A DNA stretch of 5,000 nucleotides, taken from assembly GCF_003525665.1 (NCBI RefSeq), contig NZ_DQDX01000188.1, positions 23,875 through 28,874 of the forward strand. Direction: 5' to 3'. Of the stretch, positions 1-5,000 are shown piece by piece. The translations under genes and the position numbers were made by a program. The stretch comes from Flavobacterium sp. GTDB lineage: Bacteria; Bacteroidota; Bacteroidia; Flavobacteriales; Flavobacteriaceae. Numbering within the stretch: the stretch's first letter is position 1; each line of letters opens with the position of its first letter. The notes under the pieces were generated by a model. That model did not search any database. It saw only the letters and a program-made list of their open reading frames with translations, and was not told where the DNA came from.

Positions 1-50
1 TAAAGTCCACGAAGTTTTTCTTCGTCGTCTATGATTAGGATGTTTTTCAA
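1..50 (-). CDS. Response regulator receiver domain, N-terminal fragment (leaves window on the left)
   Basis: Only the first 16 codons are present, reading MKNILIIDDEEKLRGL if the TTG at 50-48 is taken as start. A short hydrophobic strand followed by Asp8-Asp9-Glu10 is the typical beginning of a two-component receiver (REC) domain, where these acidic residues bind Mg2+ beside the phosphorylated aspartate, which lies further in and is not visible. The TTG start is favoured because the frame has a TAA stop at 65-63, no ATG or GTG lies between that stop and the domain, and the TTG falls where the family normally has its Met. The EEKLR continuation resembles NtrC-type sigma-54 activators of Flavobacteria, but the output domain is outside the window, so the subclass is a guess. 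The gene lies 33 bp downstream of the NTF2-like gene on the same strand and may share its transcript. Confidence 0.72.
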   Translation of the reverse strand, partial: MKNILIIDDEEKLRGL

Positions 51-83
51 TTTGAAACTAAATTAGAATACAAAATTACAGAA

Positions 84-515
84 TTACTTTCTTCTAGTGT
101 CTATAACGTAAATAATCTTCCAAACATCGTTTTCTTTAAAAAGTGTAAATGCATTCACGCCTTTGTGACTCAATTTATCATTTATGTAGAATTCATAAGG
201 CGTCCAAGCATGTGCCATTGTGCCATCAACTTGAATGGAATAATTCAAAATCTTTTCCTTAATATTAAAATTCGCCGGAATTGAAGCAATTGATTTGTAA
301 AATTCTGAAGCTGCTTCATCCGATAATTTTCCTCCATTTGCATTTTCTTGGATGGATTGCAAGATAATTTTATCAGAACAAATTGATTTTAATTTCACGG
401 TATCTTTTGCATGAAAAGCTTCGAAAAAAGTTTCGATTGTTTTTTGAACTTCTTGATTTTGAGCGTTTACTGAAACCGAAAATATCAGAATCAGTAAAAA
501 GGATATTTTTTTCAT
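84..515 (-). CDS. Secreted NTF2-like / SnoaL-like (DUF4440-type) small protein
   Basis: This encodes 143 residues. Residues 1-18 form a classical signal peptide: Lys2-Lys3, a hydrophobic core around residues 5-15, and a VNA motif before Gln19, so the mature protein is probably periplasmic or secreted. The rest has the layout of the NTF2-like cone fold: an N-terminal helix with the EVQKTIETFFEAFHAKD pattern (about 22-38), a short middle region (SDEAASEFYKSI), then strands including the HAWTPYEFYI segment (about 102-111) and a final strand ending in VWKIIYVIDTRRK. NTF2-like proteins of this size are often called DUF4440 or SnoaL-like; many bind small molecules or are enzymes, but the ligand cannot be read from sequence. 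I see no catalytic signature strong enough to name a reaction. The ATG at 515 is the natural start because the signal peptide begins there. A partial response-regulator gene follows 33 bp downstream. Confidence 0.8.
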   Translation of the reverse strand: MKKISFLLILIFSVSVNAQNQEVQKTIETFFEAFHAKDTVKLKSICSDKIILQSIQENANGGKLSDEAASEFYKSIASIPANFNIKEKILNYSIQVDGTMAHAWTPYEFYINDKLSHKGVNAFTLFKENDVWKIIYVIDTRRK

Positions 516-520
516 TTTAA

Positions 521-532
521 TACAAATTTGTA
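521..532. promoter_or_regulatory. 12-bp perfect palindrome TACAAATTTGTA, possible operator
   Basis: The sequence equals its own reverse complement across all 12 bases. It lies 5 bp upstream of the NTF2-like start codon and overlaps the proposed -33 element for panB, so a dimeric regulator bound here could affect both directions. The composition is A/T-rich, so chance is a serious alternative and no regulator can be named. Confidence 0.25.
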
Positions 533-558
533 GTTACAATAATATTAGTATATTTTTT
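527..558 (+). promoter_or_regulatory. Candidate promoter for panB
   Basis: TTTG at 527-530 could serve as the -33 element, with TATATTTT (549-556) or TATTTTTT (551-558) as a -7 element of TAnnTTTG type with the final G replaced. Spacers are 18 or 20 bp. A start near 565 would give a leader of about 75 nt. The TTTG is part of the palindrome at 521-532. This is a weak consensus match in very AT-rich DNA. Confidence 0.25.
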
Positions 559-571
559 ATGCTATTTATTA

Positions 572-602
572 CAAAACTAATCGATTTTAGTACTTTTACA
601 TT
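572..602 (-). promoter_or_regulatory. Candidate Bacteroidota promoter for the NTF2-like gene
   Basis: On the minus strand TAGTTTTG (579-572) matches the Bacteroidota -7 consensus TAnnTTTG exactly. It is preceded, after a 19-bp spacer, by AATG (602-599), an imperfect -33 element in place of TTTG. Transcription would start near 566, leaving a leader of about 50 nt. The -7 match is good, but AT-rich DNA produces such matches by chance. Confidence 0.35.
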
Positions 603-603
603 C

Positions 604-638
604 TTAAATCTAATATTTGAAATTTAAAATCTAATATT
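604..638. repeat. Degenerate seven-base periodic repeat upstream of panB
   Basis: The 12-mer AAATCTAATATT occurs at 606-617 and again at 627-638, offset by 21 bases (three times seven). The block can be split into five heptamers each beginning with T: TTAAATC, TAATATT, TGAAATT, TAAAATC and TAATATT. On the minus strand these read as AGATTTT/AAATTTC-like units, similar to the array behind panB but in the opposite orientation. It ends one base before the panB ATG. Low complexity makes this weaker than the downstream array. Confidence 0.5.
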
Positions 639-639
639 C

Positions 640-1458
640 ATGTCAGTAGCTAAAAAAGATTACAAACGAATTACCACCAAATCATTAATTGAAATGAAAG
701 CCAATGGCGAAAAGATTTCGATGCTTACAGCATATGATTTTACCATGGCAAAAATTGTTGATACTGCTGGTGTTGACGTAATTTTAGTTGGCGATTCTGC
801 CAGTAATGTTATGGCAGGTCACGAAACGACTTTACCAATAACTTTAGATCAAATGATTTATCATGCTTCGAGTGTTGTAAGAGCAATTGAACGCGCTTTG
901 GTTGTGGTAGATTTACCTTTTGGAAGTTACCAATCGGATCCAAAAGAAGCGCTTCGTTCATCAATCAGAATCATGAAAGAAAGTGGCGGACATGCGGTAA
1001 AATTAGAAGGCGGAAGCGAAATTAAAGATTCAATCAAGAAAATATTAAACGCCGGAATTCCAGTTATGGGACATTTGGGTTTAACTCCACAATCTATTTA
1101 TAAATTTGGAACTTACACCGTTCGTGCAAAAGAAGATGCCGAAGCTGAGAAATTGCTTGAAGACGCAAAATTATTAGAAAAATTAGGTTGTTTTGCCTTG
1201 GTTTTAGAAAAAATTCCAGCGCATTTAGCGGAAAAAGTTGCCCAAAGTATTTCGATTCCAGTAATAGGAATCGGCGCTGGTGGCGGCGTTGACGGACAAG
1301 TTTTAGTAATTCACGATATGCTTGGAATGAACAATGAATTTAGTCCGAGATTTTTACGTCGTTATTTAGATTTATACGATCAAATGACCAAAGCTATCGG
1401 TAATTATGTAAGTGATGTTAAGAGTAAGGATTTTCCAAATGCTAATGAGCAATATTAG
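640..1458 (+). CDS. panB: 3-methyl-2-oxobutanoate hydroxymethyltransferase (ketopantoate hydroxymethyltransferase, EC 2.1.2.11)
   Basis: PanB transfers a hydroxymethyl group from 5,10-methylenetetrahydrofolate to 2-oxoisovalerate, giving ketopantoate, the first committed step of pantothenate and coenzyme A synthesis in the cytosol. The 272 residues match the family's usual length (about 265-275) and form one (beta/alpha)8 barrel. Family motifs appear in order: MLTAYD (28-33), VGDSASNVMAGHETTLPITLDQM (50-72), DLPFGSY (91-97), KLEGG (121-125), GHLGLTPQS (144-152), LVLE (187-190) and IGIGAG..VDGQVLV..DMLG (209-229). Asp52 and Asp91 correspond to the Mg2+ ligands Asp45 and Asp84 of E. coli PanB; Glu123, His145 and Glu190 correspond to its Glu114, His136 and Glu181. 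No active-site residue is missing. The start at 640 gives the usual N-terminus ahead of the YKRITTKSL segment. There is no Shine-Dalgarno sequence, as is common in this phylum. No panC or panD is in the window; the next gene is an rluA-like gene 98 bp downstream. Confidence 0.96.
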   Translation: MSVAKKDYKRITTKSLIEMKANGEKISMLTAYDFTMAKIVDTAGVDVILVGDSASNVMAGHETTLPITLDQMIYHASSVVRAIERALVVVDLPFGSYQSDPKEALRSSIRIMKESGGHAVKLEGGSEIKDSIKKILNAGIPVMGHLGLTPQSIYKFGTYTVRAKEDAEAEKLLEDAKLLEKLGCFALVLEKIPAHLAEKVAQSISIPVIGIGAGGGVDGQVLVIHDMLGMNNEFSPRFLRRYLDLYDQMTKAIGNYVSDVKSKDFPNANEQY

Positions 1459-1540
1459 ATAGCAGGTTTCAGATAGCAGGTTTCAGATTACAGATTACAG
1501 ATTACAGATTACAGTTTGCAGATTTTAGTTTGCAGTAAAC
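1457..1540. repeat. Phased tandem heptamer array, 12 units of 7 bp, consensus AG(A/T)TT(A/G)C
   Basis: Starting with the last two bases of the panB TAG stop, the DNA divides without a gap into twelve 7-bp units, all beginning with AG. AGATAGC is at 1457 and 1471, AGGTTTC at 1464 and 1478, AGATTAC at 1485, 1492, 1499 and 1506, AGTTTGC at 1513 and 1527, AGATTTT at 1520, and AGTAAAC at 1534. There is a higher-order 14-bp duplication (1457-1470 and 1471-1484), four identical copies, then a second 14-bp alternation. The array fills nearly the whole panB/rluA-like spacer, leaving 16 bp before the next ATG. It is noncoding by position. The pattern suggests slippage plus unit duplication; its role is unknown. 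Confidence 0.93.
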
Positions 1541-1556
1541 TGAACATCAAAAAAAT

Positions 1557-2252
1557 ATGGCAGAAAAAATCGTTTCCAACAAATCCAATCTTCAAATTCT
1601 TCATGAAGACAATCATATTATTGTGATTAACAAGCGCGTTGGCGATATTGTGCAAGGCGATAAAACTGGTGACAAACCCTTATCCGAAATTGTAAAAGAA
1701 TACATTAAAGATAAATATGAAAAAGCAGGCGAAGTCTTTCTTGGCGTAGTTCACAGATTAGACAGACCAACAACCGGAATCGTAGTTTTTGCCAAAACCA
1801 GCAAAGCATTGGAACGATTGAATAAAATGTTTAGCGAAAGAGAAACCAGTAAAACGTACTGGGCAGTTGTAAAAAATAAACCACCAAAAAGTGAAGATAA
1901 CCTGATACATTTTCTGAAAAGAAATGAAAAAAACAACACTTCCAAAGCACATCTAAAAGAAGTTCCCGACAGTAAAAAAGCATCTTTAGATTATAAAATC
2001 ATCAAAGAATTAAACAACTATTTTGCTTTAGAAATTAACCTTCATACGGGAAGACATCATCAAATTCGCGCCCAATTACAAGCAATTGGTTCACCAATAA
2101 AAGGTGATTTAAAATATGGTTTTGACCGCAGTAATCCTGATGGCGGCATTCATCTTCATGCTAGAAAATTAAGTTTTATACATCCAGTTTCTAAAGAAAA
2201 TATAGAAATTATTGCTCCAACTCCATCGGATGCTATTTGGAATTCAATTTAA
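1557..2252 (+). CDS. RluA-family RNA pseudouridine synthase, without S4 domain
   Basis: The enzyme isomerises specific uridines in rRNA or tRNA to pseudouridine. The 231 residues consist of the catalytic domain alone: it opens with LHEDNHIIVINKRVGDIVQ (15-33), the usual first strand block, and has no preceding S4 RNA-binding domain. Motif II is HRLDRPTTGIVVFAKT (66-81), with Asp69 as the catalytic aspartate. The C-terminal motif INLHTGRHHQIRAQL (160-174) follows, then the PIKGDLKYG segment (180-188) and HLHARKLSF (199-207). The length resembles E. coli RluA or TruC more than the longer RluC/RluD, but this cannot fix the target base, so no symbol is given. The ATG at 1557 follows a short A-rich stretch and puts the first strand at the expected distance. 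I see no convincing own promoter; it probably reads through from panB across the heptamer array. Confidence 0.93.
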   Translation: MAEKIVSNKSNLQILHEDNHIIVINKRVGDIVQGDKTGDKPLSEIVKEYIKDKYEKAGEVFLGVVHRLDRPTTGIVVFAKTSKALERLNKMFSERETSKTYWAVVKNKPPKSEDNLIHFLKRNEKNNTSKAHLKEVPDSKKASLDYKIIKELNNYFALEINLHTGRHHQIRAQLQAIGSPIKGDLKYGFDRSNPDGGIHLHARKLSFIHPVSKENIEIIAPTPSDAIWNSI

Positions 2253-2267
2253 AAAAGTATATATTTA
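2236..2267 (+). promoter_or_regulatory. Candidate Bacteroidota promoter for the DUF5723-like gene
   Basis: TTTG (2236-2239, inside the end of the rluA-like gene) and TATATTTA (2260-2267) resemble the -33 TTTG and -7 TAnnTTTG elements. They are 20 bp apart, within the usual spacing, with only the last -7 base deviating. Transcription would begin around 2272-2276, just before the hairpin at 2278-2294. Confidence 0.4.
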
Positions 2268-2277
2268 CAAAACATAA

Positions 2278-2294
2278 ACGTAGGGTTTCTACGT
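2278..2294 (+). promoter_or_regulatory. Perfect inverted repeat ACGTAG-GGTTT-CTACGT in the leader of the DUF5723-like gene
   Basis: Two 6-base arms (2278-2283 and 2289-2294) are exact reverse complements around a 5-base loop. No T-run follows, so it does not look like an intrinsic terminator of the rluA-like gene. It sits 38 bp before the ATG at 2332 and near the predicted transcription start, so it could be an operator for a dimeric regulator or a 5'-end RNA hairpin. A weaker A/U-only pair of TTATAA arms (2304-2309 and 2317-2322) lies between it and the start codon. Confidence 0.45.
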
Positions 2295-2331
2295 AAGTAA
2301 TTGTTATAACCCCAAATTATAATTGATACCT

Positions 2332-3717
2332 ATGAGAAAATTACTAATTACCTCGATTTCCTTAATTGGAATTACTGCTTTTTCACAAGAGCATTTTGCT
2401 GGTTTAACGACTTCTAATCGCGTTGGAGTTTTATCTGCAACCAACAATCCGGCCGAACTTGTTAACATGTCACACACATTTGAAGTAGGTTTCTATTCCT
2501 TAAGTGCCAATGTTTCTAATAACAAAATTGGTATTAACGACCTTTTTTCTGATAGCGATTTAGAAACCATACTTTTTACAGGAAATGATCCAGTAAATTT
2601 AAGAGTGGACACCGAAATTTACGGACCAAGTTTTGGAATGAAATACAAAAAATTAGCCTTTGCAATTACCACAAAAATCACAGGAAAACTTGATGTTGTT
2701 GACGTAGATCCAAATCTTGGTGATGGATTGGTGAATGCAGGTTTGAACAGTTTATTTGGTTCAACAACAATTAGCAATGATTACAACCAGCGTTTAAGTG
2801 GAACCACTTGGGGTGAAGTTGGGCTGACTGGCGCCATGAATATCATCAACAATGCCGAACATAAATTTAATGTTGGAGCTACTTTTAAATTACTTTTTCC
2901 TGGATCGTATTCTAACCTTGGTTTGGATAAATTTAACGGAACAATTACAAATACTGCTGGCGATGTTTACTTGAGTAATGTTAACAATGTCAACCTAAAT
3001 ATTGCCTATTCTGGCGGATTGGCAGATAATTTTTCAAATGTTAATGACTATACCAAATCACTAATTGGCGGATTAAACGGTTTTTCTGGCGATTTAGGAA
3101 TTAACTACCAATGGAGAGATCAACCCGAAGATAATCCGAAGAAGAATCAAAATAAATACAAATTGAATGCAGGTTTATCTGTAAGAAATATTGGCTCAAT
3201 GACGTTTAAAGACGATAATAATTACGCCACTAATTATGTTTTAAATATTCCGTCAGCAACAATAGGGAATCCTGGTTTAAACTTAAATCAATTTCAAAAT
3301 GTCGAAAATCTTCAAGAAGTTGAAGAAATTCTCATTAACGAAGGCTATTTAAATAAAGTAGAAGCAGAAAAGAACGAATTCACAGTAAAATTACCAACTA
3401 CCATTACAGCTTATGCCGATGTAAAACTTATTCCTAAAGTTTTCATTTCGGGATTTTTACAACAAAAGCTGAATGAAAATAACGGTAACGATCAAATCAC
3501 AGCTCAAAACATTGTAACCATTACGCCACGTTTTACAACTAGATTTTTTGAAGTATTTGCACCTTTTAGCAATACCGAAATTGCAGGATTTAGCAGTGGT
3601 GTTGGTTTTAGAATTGGCGGATTTTACTTAGGATCAAGTTCTGTGATTACTGCTTTAGCGAGCGATAATAGCAAACAAGCAGATATTTACACTGGTTTTA
3701 GATGGGGATTTTTATAA
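2332..3717 (+). CDS. DUF5723-like outer-membrane beta-barrel protein
   Basis: This encodes 461 residues from the ATG at 2332. An in-frame TTG at 2323 would only add three residues before the signal peptide, so ATG is preferred. Residues 1-19 form a signal peptide (Arg2-Lys3, a hydrophobic core, and FSQ before Glu20). The mature start, with NPA (39-41) and a following F-V-F-Y-type strand leading to SNN, matches the opening of the Bacteroidota DUF5723 family as I remember it. The rest alternates hydrophobic and polar residues with many Gly, Asn and aromatic residues and no long hydrophobic helix, typical of beta-barrel strands with Asn/Asp-rich loops. Examples are the charged loop near residues 265-277, followed by GLSVRNIG (281-288). 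It ends in an aromatic strand, GFRWGFL, consistent with an outer-membrane sorting signal. There is no OmpA-like peptidoglycan domain. The function is unknown. An aldehyde dehydrogenase gene follows after 3 bp, so the two are very likely co-transcribed. Confidence 0.72.
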   Translation: MRKLLITSISLIGITAFSQEHFAGLTTSNRVGVLSATNNPAELVNMSHTFEVGFYSLSANVSNNKIGINDLFSDSDLETILFTGNDPVNLRVDTEIYGPSFGMKYKKLAFAITTKITGKLDVVDVDPNLGDGLVNAGLNSLFGSTTISNDYNQRLSGTTWGEVGLTGAMNIINNAEHKFNVGATFKLLFPGSYSNLGLDKFNGTITNTAGDVYLSNVNNVNLNIAYSGGLADNFSNVNDYTKSLIGGLNGFSGDLGINYQWRDQPEDNPKKNQNKYKLNAGLSVRNIGSMTFKDDNNYATNYVLNIPSATIGNPGLNLNQFQNVENLQEVEEILINEGYLNKVEAEKNEFTVKLPTTITAYADVKLIPKVFISGFLQQKLNENNGNDQITAQNIVTITPRFTTRFFEVFAPFSNTEIAGFSSGVGFRIGGFYLGSSSVITALASDNSKQADIYTGFRWGFL

Positions 3718-3720
3718 AAA

Positions 3721-5000
3721 ATGGAATTCAAAACTAACATTGCTTACCGAAAAGACAAACTAAAACTTCTTCTTTCTACCTTAATAAAGTATGAAAATGA
3801 AATTACTTTAGCTTTATATAACGACTTCAAAAAATCTGAATTTGAATCAGTTATAACCGAAACTAGTTATGTGATTTCCGATTTAAAACACACCATTAAA
3901 AACATTAATAAGTGGGCAAAACCAAAAAAGGTTTTGCCTTCACTTTTAAATTTTCCGTCGTCCGATTATATTTTGAGCGAACCTTATGGAAAAGTACTTG
4001 TAATTTCGCCTTGGAATTATCCGTTTCAATTGGCTTTATGTCCTTTAATAGCAGCAGTTTCTGCAGGAAATCAAGTCGTATTAAAACCATCAGAATTAAC
4101 TTCGAATACCTCCAAAATTATTTCTAAAATAGTAGCAGAAGTATTTGATAAAAACCATGTTGAAGTCATTGAAGGTGATGCCGAAGTTTCTACAAAACTA
4201 CTAGCTCAGCGTTGGGATTATATTTTCTTTACAGGAAGCGTTACCGTTGGAAAAGTGGTTGCAAAAGCAGCAGCAGAATTTTTAACTCCAGTGACATTGG
4301 AACTTGGCGGAAAAAATCCGTGTATTATTGATGAAAATTGCAATGTTCAAGTAACCGCCAAACGAATTGTTTGGGGAAAATTTCTAAATGCTGGACAAAC
4401 CTGCATTGCACCCGATTATTTACTAGTTCATACCAATGTAAAATCGAAAATTGTTGAAGCATTAAAAGAAGAAATCACCTTTGCTTATGGCGAAAATCCT
4501 GAAATTTCTCCCGATTTTCCTCGAATTGTCAATGAGAAGAACTTCCTTCGACTTTCTGAATTCTTAAACAACGAAAAAGTACTTTTTGGCGGTAAAACTA
4601 ACAATGCAGATTATTACATCGCTCCTACTCTTTTGGACGAATCACAATTGGATAGCGTAGTAATGAAAGACGAAATTTTCGGACCAATTTTGCCGATAAT
4701 TAGTTATAAAAATGAAACTGAAATTGAGCAAATAATTTCAAATTACGAAAAACCATTATCACTTTATGTGTTTTCCAATAGAATAAATTGGGCCAAAGAA
4801 ATTGTAAAAAAATATTCTTTTGGTGGCGGATGCATCAATGATACCATTGTACATTTTTCTAACAATAGATTACCATTTGGTGGTGTTGGAAACAGCGGAA
4901 TTGGAGCTTATCACGGCAAATTAAATTTTGATATTTTCTCACATAAAAAAGCAATTGTTAACAAAAAAACTTGGTTAGATCTTCCTTTTAGATATGCTCC
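3721..5000 (+). CDS. Class 3 (ALDH3-type) NAD(P)-dependent aldehyde dehydrogenase, C-terminus cut off by the window edge
   Basis: The frame is open from the ATG at 3721 to the last base, giving 426 codons; family members run to about 450-460, so perhaps 25-35 residues are missing. The enzyme oxidises aldehydes to carboxylic acids with NAD(P)+ through a cysteine thiohemiacetal. Motifs in order are ISPWNYPF (95-102, Asn99 for the oxyanion hole), VVLKPSE (119-125, Lys122 binding the cofactor ribose), FFTGS..VG (169-177), TLELGGKNP (192-200, Glu194 the general base), NAGQTC (223-228, Cys228 the nucleophile), EIFGPILP (318-325) and PFGGVGNSGIGAYHGK (385-400). The short N-terminus and the final AYHGK...FSHKK segment are marks of the ALDH3 class (fatty and aromatic aldehyde dehydrogenases, as in YwdH-type proteins) rather than the longer ALDH1/2 classes. 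No signal peptide is seen, so it is cytosolic. The substrate cannot be told. The start lies 3 bp after the upstream stop (TAA-AAA-ATG), which suggests translational coupling. Confidence 0.95.
   Translation, partial: MEFKTNIAYRKDKLKLLLSTLIKYENEITLALYNDFKKSEFESVITETSYVISDLKHTIKNINKWAKPKKVLPSLLNFPSSDYILSEPYGKVLVISPWNYPFQLALCPLIAAVSAGNQVVLKPSELTSNTSKIISKIVAEVFDKNHVEVIEGDAEVSTKLLAQRWDYIFFTGSVTVGKVVAKAAAEFLTPVTLELGGKNPCIIDENCNVQVTAKRIVWGKFLNAGQTCIAPDYLLVHTNVKSKIVEALKEEITFAYGENPEISPDFPRIVNEKNFLRLSEFLNNEKVLFGGKTNNADYYIAPTLLDESQLDSVVMKDEIFGPILPIISYKNETEIEQIISNYEKPLSLYVFSNRINWAKEIVKKYSFGGGCINDTIVHFSNNRLPFGGVGNSGIGAYHGKLNFDIFSHKKAIVNKKTWLDLPFRYA

Noticed and set aside
611..619. TAATATTTG as a -7 promoter box for panB
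   Set aside because: It has three bases instead of two between TA and TTTG, lies only about 20 bp before the ATG, and no TTTG or TTG occurs at the required distance upstream.
1457..1540. CRISPR array or origin iterons
   Set aside because: Units are 7 bp, contiguous and without spacers, so this is not CRISPR. No DnaA boxes, replication gene or AT-rich unwinding element accompanies them to suggest an origin.
1512..1542. Possible terminator hairpin after panB (CAGTTT and AAACTG arms)
   Set aside because: The arms are only 6 bp with a 19-base loop, no T-run follows, and the match is a by-product of related heptamer units.
1751..1952. Two overlapping minus-strand open frames of 64 codons each, opposite the rluA-like gene
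   Set aside because: They lie wholly inside a strongly supported coding region, show no family resemblance, and are rich in Phe/Leu/Val as expected from reading an AT-rich gene backwards.
2323..2331. TTG start for the DUF5723-like gene three codons upstream of the ATG
   Set aside because: It would put Met-Ile-Pro before the natural signal peptide, which starts neatly with MRKLL at the ATG at 2332.
3905..4127. Short open frames on both strands (61 and 71 codons) inside the aldehyde dehydrogenase region
   Set aside because: The plus-strand +1 frame from 3721 encodes continuous ALDH with all motifs; the others are out-of-frame or antisense shadows.
1..5000. Mobile element, phage, toxin-antitoxin or defence system
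   Set aside because: No transposase, integrase, terminal inverted repeats, tRNA or defence-type domain is visible; all genes are intact housekeeping or envelope types with uniform base composition by eye.

Overview
The window looks like ordinary chromosomal DNA from a member of the Flavobacteriaceae, probably Flavobacterium or a close relative. The DNA is AT-rich. Start codons lack Shine-Dalgarno sequences and sit behind A/T-rich leaders. Candidate promoters resemble the Bacteroidota TTTG / TAnnTTTG type. The protein families also fit: an exported NTF2-like protein, a DUF5723-like outer-membrane barrel, and Flavobacterium-style PanB and RluA-family proteins. This placement is by recognition only; no search was run.

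Left part, minus strand (1-515): a small secreted NTF2/SnoaL-like protein (84-515) is followed 33 bp downstream by the first 16 codons of a response regulator (1-50), which starts at TTG and leaves the window. A 124-bp divergent spacer (516-639) holds candidate promoters for both directions and a perfect 12-bp palindrome.

Middle part, plus strand (640-2252): panB (ketopantoate hydroxymethyltransferase, first step of pantothenate synthesis) is followed by an RluA-family RNA pseudouridine synthase without an S4 domain. Between them, starting inside the panB stop codon, lies an 84-bp array of exactly twelve 7-bp units, each beginning with AG. A weaker seven-base periodicity, in the opposite orientation, ends two bases before the panB start.

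Right part, plus strand (2253-5000): a leader with a perfect 6-bp stem hairpin precedes a DUF5723-like outer-membrane protein (2332-3717). Three bases after its stop begins a class 3 aldehyde dehydrogenase (3721 to beyond the right edge), open to the last base and with all catalytic motifs intact.

The genes do not add up to one recognisable system. The likely transcription units are NTF2-like/response regulator, panB/rluA-like, and DUF5723/aldehyde dehydrogenase. I found no mobile element, phage, CRISPR array, tRNA, rRNA or defence system. The most unusual feature is the phased heptamer array after panB.
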